From the NCBI RefSeq assembly GCF_001813675.1, contig NZ_KV813675.1, positions 315,722-379,721 of the forward strand: DNA of 64,000 nt. Reading direction: 5' to 3'. Source of the stretch: Streptococcus sp. HMSC078D09. Lineage in GTDB: Bacteria; Bacillota; Bacilli; Lactobacillales; Streptococcaceae. The translations under genes and the position numbers were made by a program. This document shows positions 41,816 through 51,312 of the stretch, one piece after another (positions within the stretch are counted from its first letter, which is position 1; the number at the start of each line of letters is the position of its first letter). Under the pieces are notes generated by a model that saw only the letters and a program-made list of their open reading frames with translations, was not told the DNA's origin and searched no databases.

Positions 41816-41821
41816 AGAAAG

Positions 41822-41879
41822 GTATGCACAAAGCATACTTGTGGGAGGTAAAAATCTGTAATTACCGCCAAAACCACAA
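41822..41879 (+). promoter_or_regulatory. structured rplK leader
   Basis: A small hairpin GTATGC/GCATAC is followed by a larger one: TTGTGG (41839-41844) with CCACAA (41874-41879), and GGTAA with TTACC inside. It ends just before GGAGG. It may be a ribosomal-protein leader; the binding protein is not clear. Confidence 0.5.
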
Positions 41880-41894
41880 AGGAGGATTTAAGAA

Positions 41895-42320
41895 ATGGCT
41901 AAAAAAGTCGAAAAACTTGTAAAATTGCAAATCCCTGCTGGTAAAGCTACTCCAGCTCCACCGGTTGGTCCAGCGCTTGGTCAAGCAGGTATCAACATCA
42001 TGGGATTCACTAAAGAGTTTAACGCTCGTACAGCTGATCAAGCTGGTATGATCATCCCAGTTGTTATCACTGTTTATGAAGACAAATCATTCGATTTCGT
42101 TACAAAAACACCACCAGCTGCTGTTCTTTTGAAAAAAGCTGCAGGTGTTGAAAAAGGTTCAGGTACACCGAACAAAACGAAAGTTGCAACTGTAACTCGT
42201 GCACAAGTACAACAAATCGCTGAAACTAAGATGCCAGATTTGAACGCTGCAAACATTGAGTCTGCAATGCGTATGATCGAAGGTACTGCTCGTTCTATGG
42301 GATTCACTGTTACTGACTAA
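41895..42320 (+). CDS. rplK: 50S ribosomal protein L11
   Basis: A 141-residue ribosomal protein with the L11 opening [28 protein letters not shown] and the C-terminal rRNA-binding domain ([30 protein letters not shown]). It binds the GTPase-associated centre of 23S rRNA. AAGGAGGATTTAAGAA precedes the ATG. It forms an operon with rplA. Confidence 0.98.
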   Translation: MAKKVEKLVKLQIPAGKATPAPPVGPALGQAGINIMGFTKEFNARTADQAGMIIPVVITVYEDKSFDFVTKTPPAAVLLKKAAGVEKGSGTPNKTKVATVTRAQVQQIAETKMPDLNAANIESAMRMIEGTARSMGFTVTD

Positions 42321-42370
42321 TTGTAACAATCCTATTTGCCCGCAATACACTTGATCAAATGACGAGTGAC

Positions 42371-42397
42371 GTGGGAGATGAAAATCGATATGACCAC
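42371..42397 (+). promoter_or_regulatory. L1-binding mRNA site before rplA
   Basis: GTGGGA, a GAT-GAAA-ATC mini-hairpin, then GATATGACCAC. The GTGG/CCAC stem with GGGA opposite GATGACC-like sequence resembles the L1 site on 23S rRNA and on L11-L1 mRNAs. L1 bound here would block its own translation start 20 bases later. Confidence 0.6.
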
Positions 42398-42417
42398 ATT
42401 ACAAGGAGAAAGATAAA

Positions 42418-43107
42418 ATGGCTAAAAAAAGCAAACAACTTCGTGCTGCTCTTGAAAAAATCGACAGCACAAAAGTCTACAGCGTAGAAGAAGCTGTAGC
42501 TCTTGCAAAAGAAACTAACTTTGCAAAATTTGACGCAACTGTAGAAGTTGCTTACAACTTGAACATCGACGTGAAAAAAGCTGACCAACAAATCCGTGGT
42601 GCAATGGTATTGCCAAACGGAACTGGTAAAACAGCTCGCGTACTTGTATTTGCACGTGGTGCAAAAGCTGAAGAAGCAAAAGCTGCTGGTGCAGACTTCG
42701 TAGGTGAAGATGACCTTGTTGCGAAAATCAACGATGGTTGGTTGGACTTCGACGTTGTTATCGCTACACCTGACATGATGGCTCTTGTTGGACGTCTTGG
42801 ACGTGTCCTTGGACCACGTAACTTGATGCCAAACCCTAAAACTGGTACAGTAACAATGGATGTTGCGAAAGCAGTTGAAGAGTCTAAAGGTGGTAAAATC
42901 ACTTACCGTGCTGATAAAGCAGGTATCGTTCAAGCGATCATCGGTAAAGTTTCATTCGATGATACTAAATTGGTTGAAAACTTTAAAGCTTTCAACGACA
43001 CAATCCAAAAAGCAAAACCAGCTACAGCTAAAGGTACTTACGTAACTAGCTTGACTTTGACTACAACTCAAGGTCCTGGTATCAAAGTGGATGTTAACTC
43101 ACTTTAA
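42418..43107 (+). CDS. rplA: 50S ribosomal protein L1
   Basis: A 229-residue ribosomal protein of the L1 stalk with [16 protein letters not shown] and [20 protein letters not shown], both family hallmarks. It is a translational repressor of its own operon in other bacteria, and a fitting site lies just upstream. ACAAGGAGAAAGATAAA precedes the ATG. Confidence 0.98.
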   Translation: MAKKSKQLRAALEKIDSTKVYSVEEAVALAKETNFAKFDATVEVAYNLNIDVKKADQQIRGAMVLPNGTGKTARVLVFARGAKAEEAKAAGADFVGEDDLVAKINDGWLDFDVVIATPDMMALVGRLGRVLGPRNLMPNPKTGTVTMDVAKAVEESKGGKITYRADKAGIVQAIIGKVSFDDTKLVENFKAFNDTIQKAKPATAKGTYVTSLTLTTTQGPGIKVDVNSL

Positions 43108-43114
43108 TTGAAAT

Positions 43115-43142
43115 GAAAAGCTGCCTTCGGGTAGCTTTTTTT
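43115..43142 (+). terminator. intrinsic terminator after rplA
   Basis: AAAAGCTGCC, TTCG, GGTAGCTTTTT with a stable tetraloop and T-run. Confidence 0.88.
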
Positions 43143-43168
43143 GTATCAAAAAGTTTTAACAAAAATTG

Positions 43169-43206
43169 CAGAAAACGCTTACAAATTTAAAGTAAAATGT
43201 TATACT
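43169..43206 (+). promoter_or_regulatory. permease promoter with cre-like site
   Basis: CAGAAAACGCTTACA (43169-43183) matches the cre consensus at about 13 of 15 positions. It overlaps CTTACA (43178-43183), a -35-like box 17 bases from TATACT (43201-43206). CcpA repression is plausible. Confidence 0.6.
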
Positions 43207-43235
43207 AGATCTATCAAAAAATAAGGAGATCTATT

Positions 43236-44678
43236 ATGAAGAAAGATCACAACCAATTAAATTGGCTCATGGTCTCACTCATTGCTTTTAATATGGTGTG
43301 GGGATTGGGAAATGTCGTGAATAACTATTCGACCCAAGGCATTTCTGTTATTGTTTCTTGGATCTTGATTTTGGCCATCTATTTCATCCCCTATGCTTTG
43401 ATTGTTGGTCAACTGGGTTCAACCTTTAAAGAAAGTGGGGGTGGTGTCAGCGAGTGGGTTGAAAAGACCTCTACAAAGCGCCTTGCCTATTTCGCGGCCT
43501 GGACCTACTGGGTTGTACACATTCCCTATTTAGCTCAAAAGCCTCAACGGATTTTGATCTCTCTCGGTTGGGTTCTCCAAGGGAATGACAAATTTGTGAG
43601 TGGCTTAAGTATCCAATGGGTGGTTATCCTTTGCTTGATCATTTTTGGAATTTTTCTCTATCTCTCTACCAAAGGTTTGACGACCTTGAAAGTCATTGGT
43701 GGCTTAGCTGGTAGTGCCATGCTGATCATGTCCTTCCTCTTTGTCCTTTTGGCAGTTGGAGTTCCTTTCATCAATCCAGGTATGAAGTTTGCAACCCAAC
43801 ATATGGATCAGGTGAGCACCTATATTCCAAATTTTGACTTTTCATATTTCACGACCATTTCTCTCTTAGTCTTTGCGGTAGGTGGGGCTGAGAAGATCTC
43901 GCCTTACGTCAATCAAACCCGTAATCCTGCGCGTGAATTTCCGAAAGGAATGATTGTCATGGCGATCATGGTTGGACTTTCTGCCATCCTTGGTTCCTTA
44001 GCTATGGGGATGCTCTTTGACAGTGGACATATTCCAGAAGATTTGATGCGAAATGGAGCCTTCCAAGCATTCCAAATTCTTGGGAAACACTGGGGAGTTG
44101 GGAATGTCTTGGTGATTATTTATGCTCTTACAGATATGATTGGACAAATCGCAGCCCTGGCCTTTTCGATTGATGCTCCTCTTCAAATCTTGCTCCATAA
44201 TGCGGACGAAGAATATATTCCTTCTTGGCTTCGCAAACGCAGCAAGAAAGGTGTCTTGACTAATGGTTACCTCTTGACAGGGATTTTGGTTAGTCTCCTC
44301 ATCATTGTTCCCCTCTTTGGGATTCAAGAAATCGATGGCTTGGTAAAATGGATGACCAATCTGAACTCTGTTGTGATGCCAATGCGGTATCTCTGGGTTT
44401 TCTTTGCCTATATTATGCTCAATCGTGCTTGGAAGAAGTACAAGGATGCAGAATACAAGATGACCAAGAGCCCAAATCTTGGTTTTATCATAGGGGCTTG
44501 GTGCTTCCTGTTTACGGCTTTTGCCTGTATTTTGGGGATGGTTCCAAAAGTCGACTTTAAGGTGGACCCAGTTGCTTGGCAATTCTCTCTATTGACCAAT
44601 ATCTTGACTCCGCTTGTCCTGATTGCCTTAGGGATTATCCTGCCTTGGATCGCCCGTCGTGAAAAGAAAAAAGCCTAA
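43236..44678 (+). CDS. APC-superfamily amino acid permease (YjeM-like)
   Basis: A 480-residue transporter with about twelve hydrophobic segments. The first segment has FNMVWGLGNVVNNYSTQG, and GGAEKISPYVNQTRNPAREFPKG lies in the sixth to seventh segment, the pattern of the YjeM/GadC-like branch. The substrate is unknown; glutamate or another amino acid is likely. AATAAGGAGATCTATT precedes the ATG. It stands alone between rplA and pyrH, with a cre-like site in its promoter. Confidence 0.85.
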   Translation: MKKDHNQLNWLMVSLIAFNMVWGLGNVVNNYSTQGISVIVSWILILAIYFIPYALIVGQLGSTFKESGGGVSEWVEKTSTKRLAYFAAWTYWVVHIPYLAQKPQRILISLGWVLQGNDKFVSGLSIQWVVILCLIIFGIFLYLSTKGLTTLKVIGGLAGSAMLIMSFLFVLLAVGVPFINPGMKFATQHMDQVSTYIPNFDFSYFTTISLLVFAVGGAEKISPYVNQTRNPAREFPKGMIVMAIMVGLSAILGSLAMGMLFDSGHIPEDLMRNGAFQAFQILGKHWGVGNVLVIIYALTDMIGQIAALAFSIDAPLQILLHNADEEYIPSWLRKRSKKGVLTNGYLLTGILVSLLIIVPLFGIQEIDGLVKWMTNLNSVVMPMRYLWVFFAYIMLNRAWKKYKDAEYKMTKSPNLGFIIGAWCFLFTAFACILGMVPKVDFKVDPVAWQFSLLTNILTPLVLIALGIILPWIARREKKKA

Positions 44679-44774
44679 AAAATTGTTGAAAAAGACAACT
44701 TTTTTACAAGAAATATAATAAGATTTTTTGCAAAAGATTAAAATATTCTTTTTATAATGGTTAAAGCATGTTCT

Positions 44775-44912
44775 GAAACTTTCCGCCGTGAGAAAAGTGC
44801 TTGAAATAATAATAGTTCAAGCACTCGGTAGTTTTGAAACCTTAGGTTCAAAACTAAGTCATGGAACTTCGAAGAAGTTCGCTGACGTCCGTACTCACCT
44901 AAGGAAAGTTTC
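44775..44912 (-). repeat. dispersed structured repeat family B, copy 2 (138 bp, inverted)
   Basis: Perfect 10-bp terminal inverted repeats. Read on the minus strand it has GAACTTC/GAAGTTC, AGTTTTGAA/TTCAAAACT and GTGCTTGAA/TTCAAGCAC stems. Compared with copy 1, both arms of the last two stems changed together. It lies in the gap between the permease and pyrH. Confidence 0.9.
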
Positions 44913-44935
44913 TATAATGTTTTAGAGAGCAAATT

Positions 44936-44965
44936 AAAATCTCAGTCTTCGGACTGGGATTTTCA
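44936..44965 (+). terminator. intrinsic terminator upstream of pyrH
   Basis: AAAATCTCAGTC, TTCG, GACTGGGATTTT. Confidence 0.75.
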
Positions 44966-45067
44966 CTTGTCAAAGGGCTTTGGAAAAATGAAAAATTTTG
45001 ATAGATATGACTATATAAAAAGCGTAATTTATGGTAAAATAATACAGATCGAAAAAGGAGAGAGAAA

Positions 45068-45799
45068 ATGGTAGAACCTAAGTATAAACGTATCTTAATC
45101 AAGCTATCTGGTGAAGCCCTTGCTGGCGAACGTGGTGTCGGAATCGATATCAAAACTGTCCAAAATATGGCCCAAGAAATCAAGGAAGTTCATGAACTTG
45201 GAATTGAAATTGCCTTGGTGATCGGAGGGGGAAACCTTTGGCGTGGAGAACCTGCTGCTGAAGCAGGGATGGATCGTGTCCAAGCAGACTACACAGGTAT
45301 GCTCGGTACTGTCATGAACGCCCTTGTGATGGCTGATTCGCTTCAACAAGTTGGCGTGGATACCCGTGTTCAAACAGCGATTGCGATGCAACAAGTTGCA
45401 GAACCATATATCCGTGGTCGTGCCCTCCGTCACCTTGAAAAAGATCGGATCGTGATCTTTGGTGCAGGGATCGGTTCTCCTTACTTCTCAACAGATACGA
45501 CAGCAGCCCTTCGTGCAGCTGAGATTGAAGCAGATGCCATTCTCATGGCTAAAAATGGGGTCGATGGTGTTTACAATGCCGATCCGAAAAAAGATGCTTC
45601 AGCTGTGAAATTTGAGGAATTGACTCACCGTGATGTGATCAACAAAGGTCTTCGCATCATGGACTCAACAGCCTCTACTCTCTCCATGGACAACGACATT
45701 GACTTGGTTGTCTTTAATATGAATGAACCAGGCAATATCAAACGCGTTGTCTTTGGTGAAAATATCGGTACAACCGTATCAAATAACGTAGAAAAATAA
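45068..45799 (+). CDS. pyrH: UMP kinase
   Basis: A 243-residue enzyme that phosphorylates UMP to UDP; bacterial PyrH is a hexameric amino-acid-kinase-fold protein. Motifs [22 protein letters not shown] and [17 protein letters not shown] are standard. AAAAAGGAGAGAGAAA precedes the ATG. It is followed by frr after 19 bases, the conserved pair. Confidence 0.97.
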   Translation: MVEPKYKRILIKLSGEALAGERGVGIDIKTVQNMAQEIKEVHELGIEIALVIGGGNLWRGEPAAEAGMDRVQADYTGMLGTVMNALVMADSLQQVGVDTRVQTAIAMQQVAEPYIRGRALRHLEKDRIVIFGAGIGSPYFSTDTTAALRAAEIEADAILMAKNGVDGVYNADPKKDASAVKFEELTHRDVINKGLRIMDSTASTLSMDNDIDLVVFNMNEPGNIKRVVFGENIGTTVSNNVEK

Positions 45800-45818
45800 T
45801 AGAAAATAGAGGAAGATT

Positions 45819-46376
45819 ATGGCAAACCCAATCGTAGAAAAAGCAAAAGAAAGAATGACCCAGTCTCACCAAAGTTTGGGACGTGAATTTGGTAGCATCC
45901 GTGCTGGACGTGCAAACGCAAGTCTTTTGGATCGTATTTTCGTAGAATACTACGGAGTAGAGACTCCTTTGAACCAATTGGCATCTATCACTATTCCAGA
46001 AGCACGTGTCTTGTTGATCACACCATTTGATAAATCATCTTTGAAAGACATCGAGCACAGCATCAATGCTTCTGACCTTGGCATCACTCCAGCCAACGAT
46101 GGATCTGTTATCCGTTTGGTTATCCCAGCTTTGACAGAAGAAACTCGTCGTGACTTGGCAAAAGAAGTGAAAAAAGTGGGTGAAAATGCTAAAGTAGCGA
46201 TCCGTAACATCCGTCGCGATGCTATGGATGAAGCGAAGAAACAAGAAAAAGCAAAAGAAATCACAGAAGATGAATTGAAAGGTCTTGAAAAAGAGATCCA
46301 AAAAGTTACGGATGACGCTGTTAAGCATGTAGATGAAATGACAGCGCACAAAGAAAAAGAATTGATGGAAGTTTAA
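45819..46376 (+). CDS. frr: ribosome recycling factor
   Basis: A 185-residue protein that splits post-termination ribosomes together with EF-G. It has [28 protein letters not shown] and [17 protein letters not shown], all typical. It shares an operon with pyrH. A weak hairpin, ACTCAG with CTGGGT then TTTTAT, lies about 30 bases after the stop. Confidence 0.97.
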   Translation: MANPIVEKAKERMTQSHQSLGREFGSIRAGRANASLLDRIFVEYYGVETPLNQLASITIPEARVLLITPFDKSSLKDIEHSINASDLGITPANDGSVIRLVIPALTEETRRDLAKEVKKVGENAKVAIRNIRRDAMDEAKKQEKAKEITEDELKGLEKEIQKVTDDAVKHVDEMTAHKEKELMEV

Positions 46377-46475
46377 TCCATCCCAACCATTACAGGAAAG
46401 AAAGACTCAGTTGGCACTGCTGGCTGGGTTTTATTTCCATTATTCTTGTGAAGAGGCAAGAGGAAAGAAGGAAAC

Positions 46476-47330
46476 ATGAATACGAATCTAGCAAGCTACA
46501 TCATGGGAATGGTCATTGATGAAAATGATCACTTCTATTTTGTTCAAAAAGATGGCCAGACCTACGCGCTTGATAAAGCAGAAGGCCCACATCAAGTCGG
46601 AGAAAGTGTCAAGGGCTTTGCCTATACGGATATGAAGCAAAAGCTCCGACTCACCACACTTGAAGTCACAGCAACTCAAGAAAGCTTTGGCTGGGGAACG
46701 GTCACGGAGGTGCGCAAGGATTTGGGAGTCTTCGTGGATACAGGACTTCCAGATAAGCAGATTGTTGTCTCACTAGATATCCTACCGGAGATCAAAGATC
46801 TATGGCCTAAAAAGGGCGATCGTCTCTATATTCGCTTAGAAGTCGATAAGAAAGATCGGATTTGGGGGATCTTAGCCTACCAGGAAGATTTCCAGCGTTT
46901 GGCTCGTCCAGCCTATAACAATATGCAAAACCAAAACTGGCCAGCCATTGTCTACCGCTTGAAATTGTCTGGAACCTTTGTTTACCTTCCAGAGAACAAT
47001 ATGCTGGGCTTTATCCACCCAAGTGAGCGCTATGCAGAACCTCGTTTGGGACAAGTCCTAGATGCTCGGGTCATTGGATTCCGTGAGGTGGATCGGACCT
47101 TGAACTTGTCGCTGAAGCCACGCTCCTTTGAGATGTTGGAAAACGATGCCCAAATGATTTTGACCTATTTGGAAGCCAATGGAGGCTTTATGACCTTGAA
47201 TGATAAGTCCTCTCCAGAAGAAATCAAAGCAACTTTTGGGATTTCAAAAGGCCAGTTCAAAAAGGCTTTGGGTGGTTTGATGAAGGCCAAAAAAATCAAG
47301 CAAGACCAGTTTGGAACAGAGTTGAACTAA
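46476..47330 (+). CDS. cvfB: S1-domain RNA-binding protein CvfB
   Basis: A 284-residue protein with S1-like OB folds (one around residues 60-130 and another in [26 protein letters not shown]). A C-terminal winged-helix part follows ([29 protein letters not shown]). CvfB affects virulence gene expression in staphylococci through RNA binding. AAGAAGGAAAC precedes the ATG. It is followed by yozE after ten bases, the conserved arrangement. Confidence 0.9.
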   Translation: MNTNLASYIMGMVIDENDHFYFVQKDGQTYALDKAEGPHQVGESVKGFAYTDMKQKLRLTTLEVTATQESFGWGTVTEVRKDLGVFVDTGLPDKQIVVSLDILPEIKDLWPKKGDRLYIRLEVDKKDRIWGILAYQEDFQRLARPAYNNMQNQNWPAIVYRLKLSGTFVYLPENNMLGFIHPSERYAEPRLGQVLDARVIGFREVDRTLNLSLKPRSFEMLENDAQMILTYLEANGGFMTLNDKSSPEEIKATFGISKGQFKKALGGLMKAKKIKQDQFGTELN

Positions 47331-47340
47331 GAGGAGGATT

Positions 47341-47556
47341 ATGCGAAAATCGTTTTATACTTGGCTGATGACGGAGCGCAATCCTAAAAGCAATGCTCCT
47401 AAGGCCATTCTAGCAGATCTTGCTTTTCACGAGTCTGCTTTTCCCAAGCATACAGATGACTTCGACGAGGTCAGTCGCTATCTAGAAGAGCATGCCAGCT
47501 TTTCCTTTAATCTTGGTGATTTTGATGTGATTTGGGAAGAATACCAAGCCCACTAG
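47341..47556 (+). CDS. yozE: YozE family protein (UPF0346)
   Basis: A 71-residue acidic helical protein with the family opening [25 protein letters not shown] and the ending [13 protein letters not shown]. Its function is unknown; the structure family looks like a nucleic-acid-binding helical bundle. AAGAGGAGGATT precedes the ATG. Same operon as cvfB. Confidence 0.9.
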   Translation: MRKSFYTWLMTERNPKSNAPKAILADLAFHESAFPKHTDDFDEVSRYLEEHASFSFNLGDFDVIWEEYQAH

Positions 47557-47635
47557 AGAAGGATAGGTCGAGGATGGTTTTTTCTCGGCCTCTTTGTTAT
47601 AATAATAGAAAAACACAGGTAGAGAGGTTCTTTAT

Positions 47636-48628
47636 TTGCAAGAACATTCAGTTGAAATTACATTAACGCATCCAGACGATCTCTTTCATTTGTTTGGATC
47701 TAACGAACGCCATCTTCGTTTGATGGAGCAAGAATTTGGGGTAACTATTCACGCCCGGACAGAAATCGTCCAAATCATTGGGGAAGAAGAAACCTGCGAG
47801 CAGGTTCGTCAAGTCATCCAGGCTCTTTTGGTCCTCGTCAACCGTGGCATGACCATTGGAACGCCGGATGTGGTGACCGCCATTACCATGGTGAGAAATG
47901 GGGAATTGGATAAGTTCATCGCTCTCTATGAAGAAGAGATTATCAAGGATAGTTACGGCAAGCCCATTCGGGTTAAAACGCTTGGTCAAAAGATCTATGT
48001 CGATAGTGTCAAGAACCATGATGTCACTTTTGGGATTGGACCAGCGGGGACTGGGAAAACCTTCCTAGCAGTGACCTTGGCCGTGACTGCCCTCAAGCGT
48101 GGTCAGGTCAAGCGGATCATTTTGACCCGTCCTGCTGTAGAAGCTGGAGAGAGCCTTGGTTTCCTACCAGGGGATCTCAAAGAAAAAGTGGACCCTTATC
48201 TACGACCGGTCTATGATGCTCTTTACCAGATTTTAGGGAAAGACCAAACAACTCGGATGATGGAGCGGGAGATTATCGAGATTGCGCCTTTGGCTTATAT
48301 GCGGGGGCGGACCTTGGACGATGCCTTTGTCATCCTCGATGAAGCGCAAAATACCACCATCATGCAGATGAAGATGTTTTTGACCCGTCTTGGTTTTAAC
48401 TCTAAGATGATTGTCAATGGGGATACTAGCCAGATTGACCTTCCTCGAAATGTTAAATCCGGCTTGATTGATGCTCAGGAGAAATTGAAGAACATTTCTC
48501 AAATTGACTTTGTGCATTTCTCTGCCAAGGATGTCGTTCGTCATCCAGTAGTAGCAGAGATTATCCGGGCCTACGAACCCATTCCGAATCCAGTTGTCAA
48601 AGAAAAACTGGATGTGGAAGAAGAATAA
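47636..48628 (+). CDS. phoH: PhoH-family ATPase
   Basis: A 330-residue protein with an N-terminal KH-like segment and a C-terminal PhoH ATPase domain: Walker A GPAGTGKTFLAV, Walker B AFVILDEAQNT, plus RPAVEAGESLGFLPGDL. The biochemical role is thought to be RNA handling. It starts at TTG, with AGAGAGGTTCTTTA upstream; no ATG fits the conserved N-terminus (EHSVEITLTHPDD). A TATAAT at about 47597 gives it its own promoter. The usual downstream ybeY is 9 kb away here, split off by ald, tRNA and exporter genes. Confidence 0.92.
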   Translation: MQEHSVEITLTHPDDLFHLFGSNERHLRLMEQEFGVTIHARTEIVQIIGEEETCEQVRQVIQALLVLVNRGMTIGTPDVVTAITMVRNGELDKFIALYEEEIIKDSYGKPIRVKTLGQKIYVDSVKNHDVTFGIGPAGTGKTFLAVTLAVTALKRGQVKRIILTRPAVEAGESLGFLPGDLKEKVDPYLRPVYDALYQILGKDQTTRMMEREIIEIAPLAYMRGRTLDDAFVILDEAQNTTIMQMKMFLTRLGFNSKMIVNGDTSQIDLPRNVKSGLIDAQEKLKNISQIDFVHFSAKDVVRHPVVAEIIRAYEPIPNPVVKEKLDVEEE

Positions 48629-48631
48629 AAG

Positions 48632-48663
48632 AAAAGGCAAAGATCATCAGATCTTTGCCTTAA
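48632..48663 (+). terminator. terminator hairpin after phoH
   Basis: A perfect 12-bp stem AAGGCAAAGATC/GATCTTTGCCTT with an ATCA loop. The T-tract is short. Confidence 0.75.
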
Positions 48664-48685
48664 ATTGACGATAAAATCATCTCCT

Positions 48686-48845
48686 AGCCTTTCCTTAGGT
48701 GAGAACGGAGGTTAGGTGAAATTATCCAGTGGATGATTTCAGCAATCCAGGAAGTTCCATGACTAATAATTGAGCCTAAGGTCTCAATTATTCCGAGTGC
48801 TTGAAACTAAATTGTTTCAAGCAATTTTCTCACGGCGGAAAGTCT
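48686..48845 (+). repeat. dispersed structured repeat family B, copy 3
   Basis: The same long subtype as copy 1, with the GAAATTATCC/GGATGATTTC stem, ATAATTGAG/CTCAATTAT and GCTTGAAAC/GTTTCAAGC. The terminal repeat is partly decayed (GCCTTTCC against GGAAAGTCTC). It lies between phoH and ald. Confidence 0.85.
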
Positions 48846-48960
48846 CTGAAAATGATTTAAAAAATTCAAAACAACTTGTTTTTTCCAAAACATTTTTAAT
48901 TAGTTCATATGAAAAAAATAAGTTGTTTGTTTTTTTCGATGGTGATTTTTTTATGATAGT

Positions 48961-50073
48961 TTAAACCAATTCATCAATTGGTGTGAAGTCGCTCTCTAAA
49001 CCGGTAGCAACGGGTTGGCTTGTGATGTGACCTTGGTAAGTGGTGACCCCTTGGCGCAGGCCTTCGTCGAGGGCAATTGCCTTGTGGAAGCCATTGTCAG
49101 CTAGGGATTCAACATAAGGAAGGGTCACATTGGTAAGGGCGATGGTAGAGGTACGAGCGACGGCCCCTGGAATATTGGCAACGGCATAGTGGAGCACGCC
49201 ATGTTTTTCGTAAACTGGCTCCGTATGCGTTGTGACACGGTCTGCTGTTTCAATAACCCCACCTTGGTCCACAGCTACGTCCACGATGACTGAACCGGGA
49301 CGCATTTGTTTAACCATATCGTCTGTCACTAATTTAGGAGCTTTAGCACCAGGAATCAAGACAGCTCCGATGACAACATCGGCATCACGGACGCTGGCCT
49401 CAATATTAAATGGGTTGGACATAAGGGTTTGGATTTGATGACCAAAGACATCTTCTAGAACAGCCAAACGTTTGGCGCTGATATCCAAGATGGTGACTTG
49501 GGCACCGAGTCCAAGGGCGATCCGAGCTGCGTGAGTTCCAACGACTCCACCACCGATGATAGTGACTTTTCCTTTGGGAACACCTGGCACTCCGCCTAGG
49601 AGGACACCAGATCCACCTTCTTGTTTGGTCAGGAAGTGAGCACCGATTTGCACGGCCATCCGTCCAGCCACCTCACTCATTGGCACCAAGAGAGGCAATT
49701 GTCCATCAAGGTCACGCACCGTTTCGTAGGCCACCCCTGTTGTTTTAGCTGAGACCATAGCATCCGCTAATTCAGGTGCGGCAGCCATATGCAAGTAAGT
49801 GAAGAGCAAGAGGTCTTCGCGAAGGAAGCCATATTCTTCAGCGAGGGGTTCTTTGACTTTGACCACCATTTCAGTGGCCCAAGCTTCTGCTGCAGTCGCA
49901 ACGATGGTTGCCCCTTGCTTCGTGTAATCTTCATCCGCAAAGCCAGAACCTAGTCCTGCATTTGTTTCCACCAAAACTTGATGACCTTTCCTCACCAAGC
50001 TTTGTACGCCTGCAGGTGTCAAACCGACCCGATTTTCGTTGTTTTTAATTTCTTTAGGAATTCCAATGAGCAT
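48961..50073 (-). CDS. ald: alanine dehydrogenase
   Basis: A 370-residue NAD-dependent enzyme that interconverts L-alanine and pyruvate plus ammonia. The start [20 protein letters not shown], the Rossmann motif [19 protein letters not shown] and [18 protein letters not shown] are family hallmarks. The length is typical. GGAGGCAAGA precedes the ATG at 50073. The frame continues 22 codons upstream to a TTG but that segment is not conserved and contains the leader hairpin. It stands alone on the minus strand. Confidence 0.95.
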   Translation of the reverse strand: MLIGIPKEIKNNENRVGLTPAGVQSLVRKGHQVLVETNAGLGSGFADEDYTKQGATIVATAAEAWATEMVVKVKEPLAEEYGFLREDLLLFTYLHMAAAPELADAMVSAKTTGVAYETVRDLDGQLPLLVPMSEVAGRMAVQIGAHFLTKQEGGSGVLLGGVPGVPKGKVTIIGGGVVGTHAARIALGLGAQVTILDISAKRLAVLEDVFGHQIQTLMSNPFNIEASVRDADVVIGAVLIPGAKAPKLVTDDMVKQMRPGSVIVDVAVDQGGVIETADRVTTHTEPVYEKHGVLHYAVANIPGAVARTSTIALTNVTLPYVESLADNGFHKAIALDEGLRQGVTTYQGHITSQPVATGLESDFTPIDELV

Positions 50074-50101
50074 TCTTGCCTCCTTGCTCAGATTTAGGTG
50101 T

Positions 50102-50149
50102 AAAAAGGCCATTGGTGTGAGATTGCTCTCTTGACTCAATGACCTTTTT
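50102..50149 (-). promoter_or_regulatory. long hairpin in the ald leader (possible attenuator)
   Basis: On the ald strand AAAAAGGTCATTG pairs with CAATGGCCTTTTT: 13 base pairs including one wobble, with a 22-base loop. It lies between the presumed promoter (TACAAT near 50185) and the ald ribosome binding site. It resembles a terminator in both directions. Confidence 0.5.
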
Positions 50150-50273
50150 ACTCCTTATCTGATTGTTTTGATTGATTTTATTGTATAGAAAAGTGGGTTA
50201 AAAAGCAAGAAAAATTTGAGCTTGCCTTCCTTTATGTTATTTGCTAAACTAATCCCTAAAGAAGGAGTGTCAA

Positions 50274-50843
50274 ATGGAAAATTTATATGTGAAGTTAGCG
50301 GCTTATCGTGAAGTGGAAACAGAGCGTTTGCACTTGCGTCCGGTCACTCTTGAAGATGCACCGGCTATGTTTGAGTATGCTTCTGATGAAACAGTTACGC
50401 GCTACACTTTTCCAACTAATCAAAGTCTAGAAGAGACGCGTAATAATATTGCCCTCTTTTACCTAGCGAGCCCACTTGGAAGATGGGGGATCGAGCTCAA
50501 AGAGAATGGCAAATTTATCGGGACGATTGATTTACTGGATTTGGATCTTTCTCTGAAGAAGGGGAGTATCGGCTATGTTCTGAATAAAGACTATTGGAAC
50601 CAGGGTCTTGCGACAGAGGCTACCAAGGCAGTCATTGCCTTGGCTTTTGAACAGTTAGGGATGAACAAGCTCATTGCTGTTCATGATCAGGACAACCCAG
50701 CTTCTGGACGGGTGATGGCCAAATCAGGTATGAAATATTCTCACGAGGAGCCCTACGCGATGCTAGACTTGCATGAAGAAGGGAGAATGGTGACGAGAGT
50801 TCATTATGTCCTCACGAAGGAAGAATATTTGGCAGAAAAATGA
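50274..50843 (+). CDS. RimJ/RimL-type GNAT acetyltransferase
   Basis: A 189-residue acetyltransferase. ETERLHLRPVTLEDAPAMFEYASD opens the domain, and IGYVLNKDYWNQGLATEATKAVI holds the acetyl-CoA loop. NKLIAVHDQDNPASGRVMAKSGM is typical of the RimJ/RimL (Acetyltransf_3) group, which acetylates protein N-termini or small amines. The substrate is unknown. AAAGAAGGAGTGTCAA precedes the ATG. It is transcribed divergently from ald. Confidence 0.88.
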   Translation: MENLYVKLAAYREVETERLHLRPVTLEDAPAMFEYASDETVTRYTFPTNQSLEETRNNIALFYLASPLGRWGIELKENGKFIGTIDLLDLDLSLKKGSIGYVLNKDYWNQGLATEATKAVIALAFEQLGMNKLIAVHDQDNPASGRVMAKSGMKYSHEEPYAMLDLHEEGRMVTRVHYVLTKEEYLAEK

Positions 50844-50893
50844 GTCAGGATATTGACAAAAGTCCTATCTCCATGATATAGTAGATAGGTACT

Positions 50894-50966
50894 GCTGGTT
50901 TAGCTCAGTCGGTAGAGCGCATCCATGGTAAGGATGAGGTCGCCGGTTCAATCCCGGCAACTAGCA
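50894..50966 (+). tRNA. tRNA-Thr (anticodon GGT)
   Basis: A full cloverleaf of 73 bases: acceptor GCTGGTT/AACTAGC with discriminator A, D-arm GCTC/GAGC, anticodon stem CATCC/GGATG with loop ATGGTAA (anticodon GGT), T-arm GCCGG/CCGGC with TTCAATC. CCA is not encoded. The acceptor has one G-T pair. Confidence 0.95.
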
Positions 50967-50977
50967 TAGCAGAAGAG

Positions 50978-51009
50978 AGAAGCTTAGAGAGGATCTAGGC
51001 TTCTTTTTT
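50978..51009 (+). terminator. terminator after tRNA-Thr
   Basis: AGAAGCTTAGA pairs imperfectly with TCTAGGCTTCT, followed by a T-run. Confidence 0.85.
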
Positions 51010-51312
51010 GTGTCTTAAAAGGTTCGAAAAAACTTAATGGCTACTTTAACTGTCATAATAGCTATTGAATTAAAGTTTAACTAACAAGATTTAAGTTTTT
51101 TCTATCCGAGCCAACACACAGACCGTATTTGTCAAATTTTTTGGATACAGTACAATAATCCAATTCACAATTTAATTTACCCGAAGTGAGTCTTGAAAAT
51201 ATTATGACTTATATTTTAAGTAATGAAAGTCATATGGATGTTAATCTTATTAAGATTAGTTGTTTATTGGACAAAGTAATTTATATTATCAGATTGAGGA
51301 AAAGGTCTTCTT
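51010..51312. other. AT-rich gap with a possible gene remnant
   Basis: No convincing gene. A 36-codon frame (51204-51314, opening MTYILSNESHMDVNLIKISC) has coherent-looking sequence but no ribosome binding site, and its frame extends upstream without a start. It may be the tail of a decayed gene; I cannot name it. Confidence 0.35.

Noticed and set aside
41822..41879. Second L1 site in the rplK leader
   Set aside because: It shares GTGGGAG but lacks the GATGACC-like side of the L1 target.
46470..46490. ComX cin-box near cvfB (TACGAATC)
   Set aside because: It lies inside the first codons of cvfB, lacks the T-rich follow-on and differs from TACGAATA at the last base.
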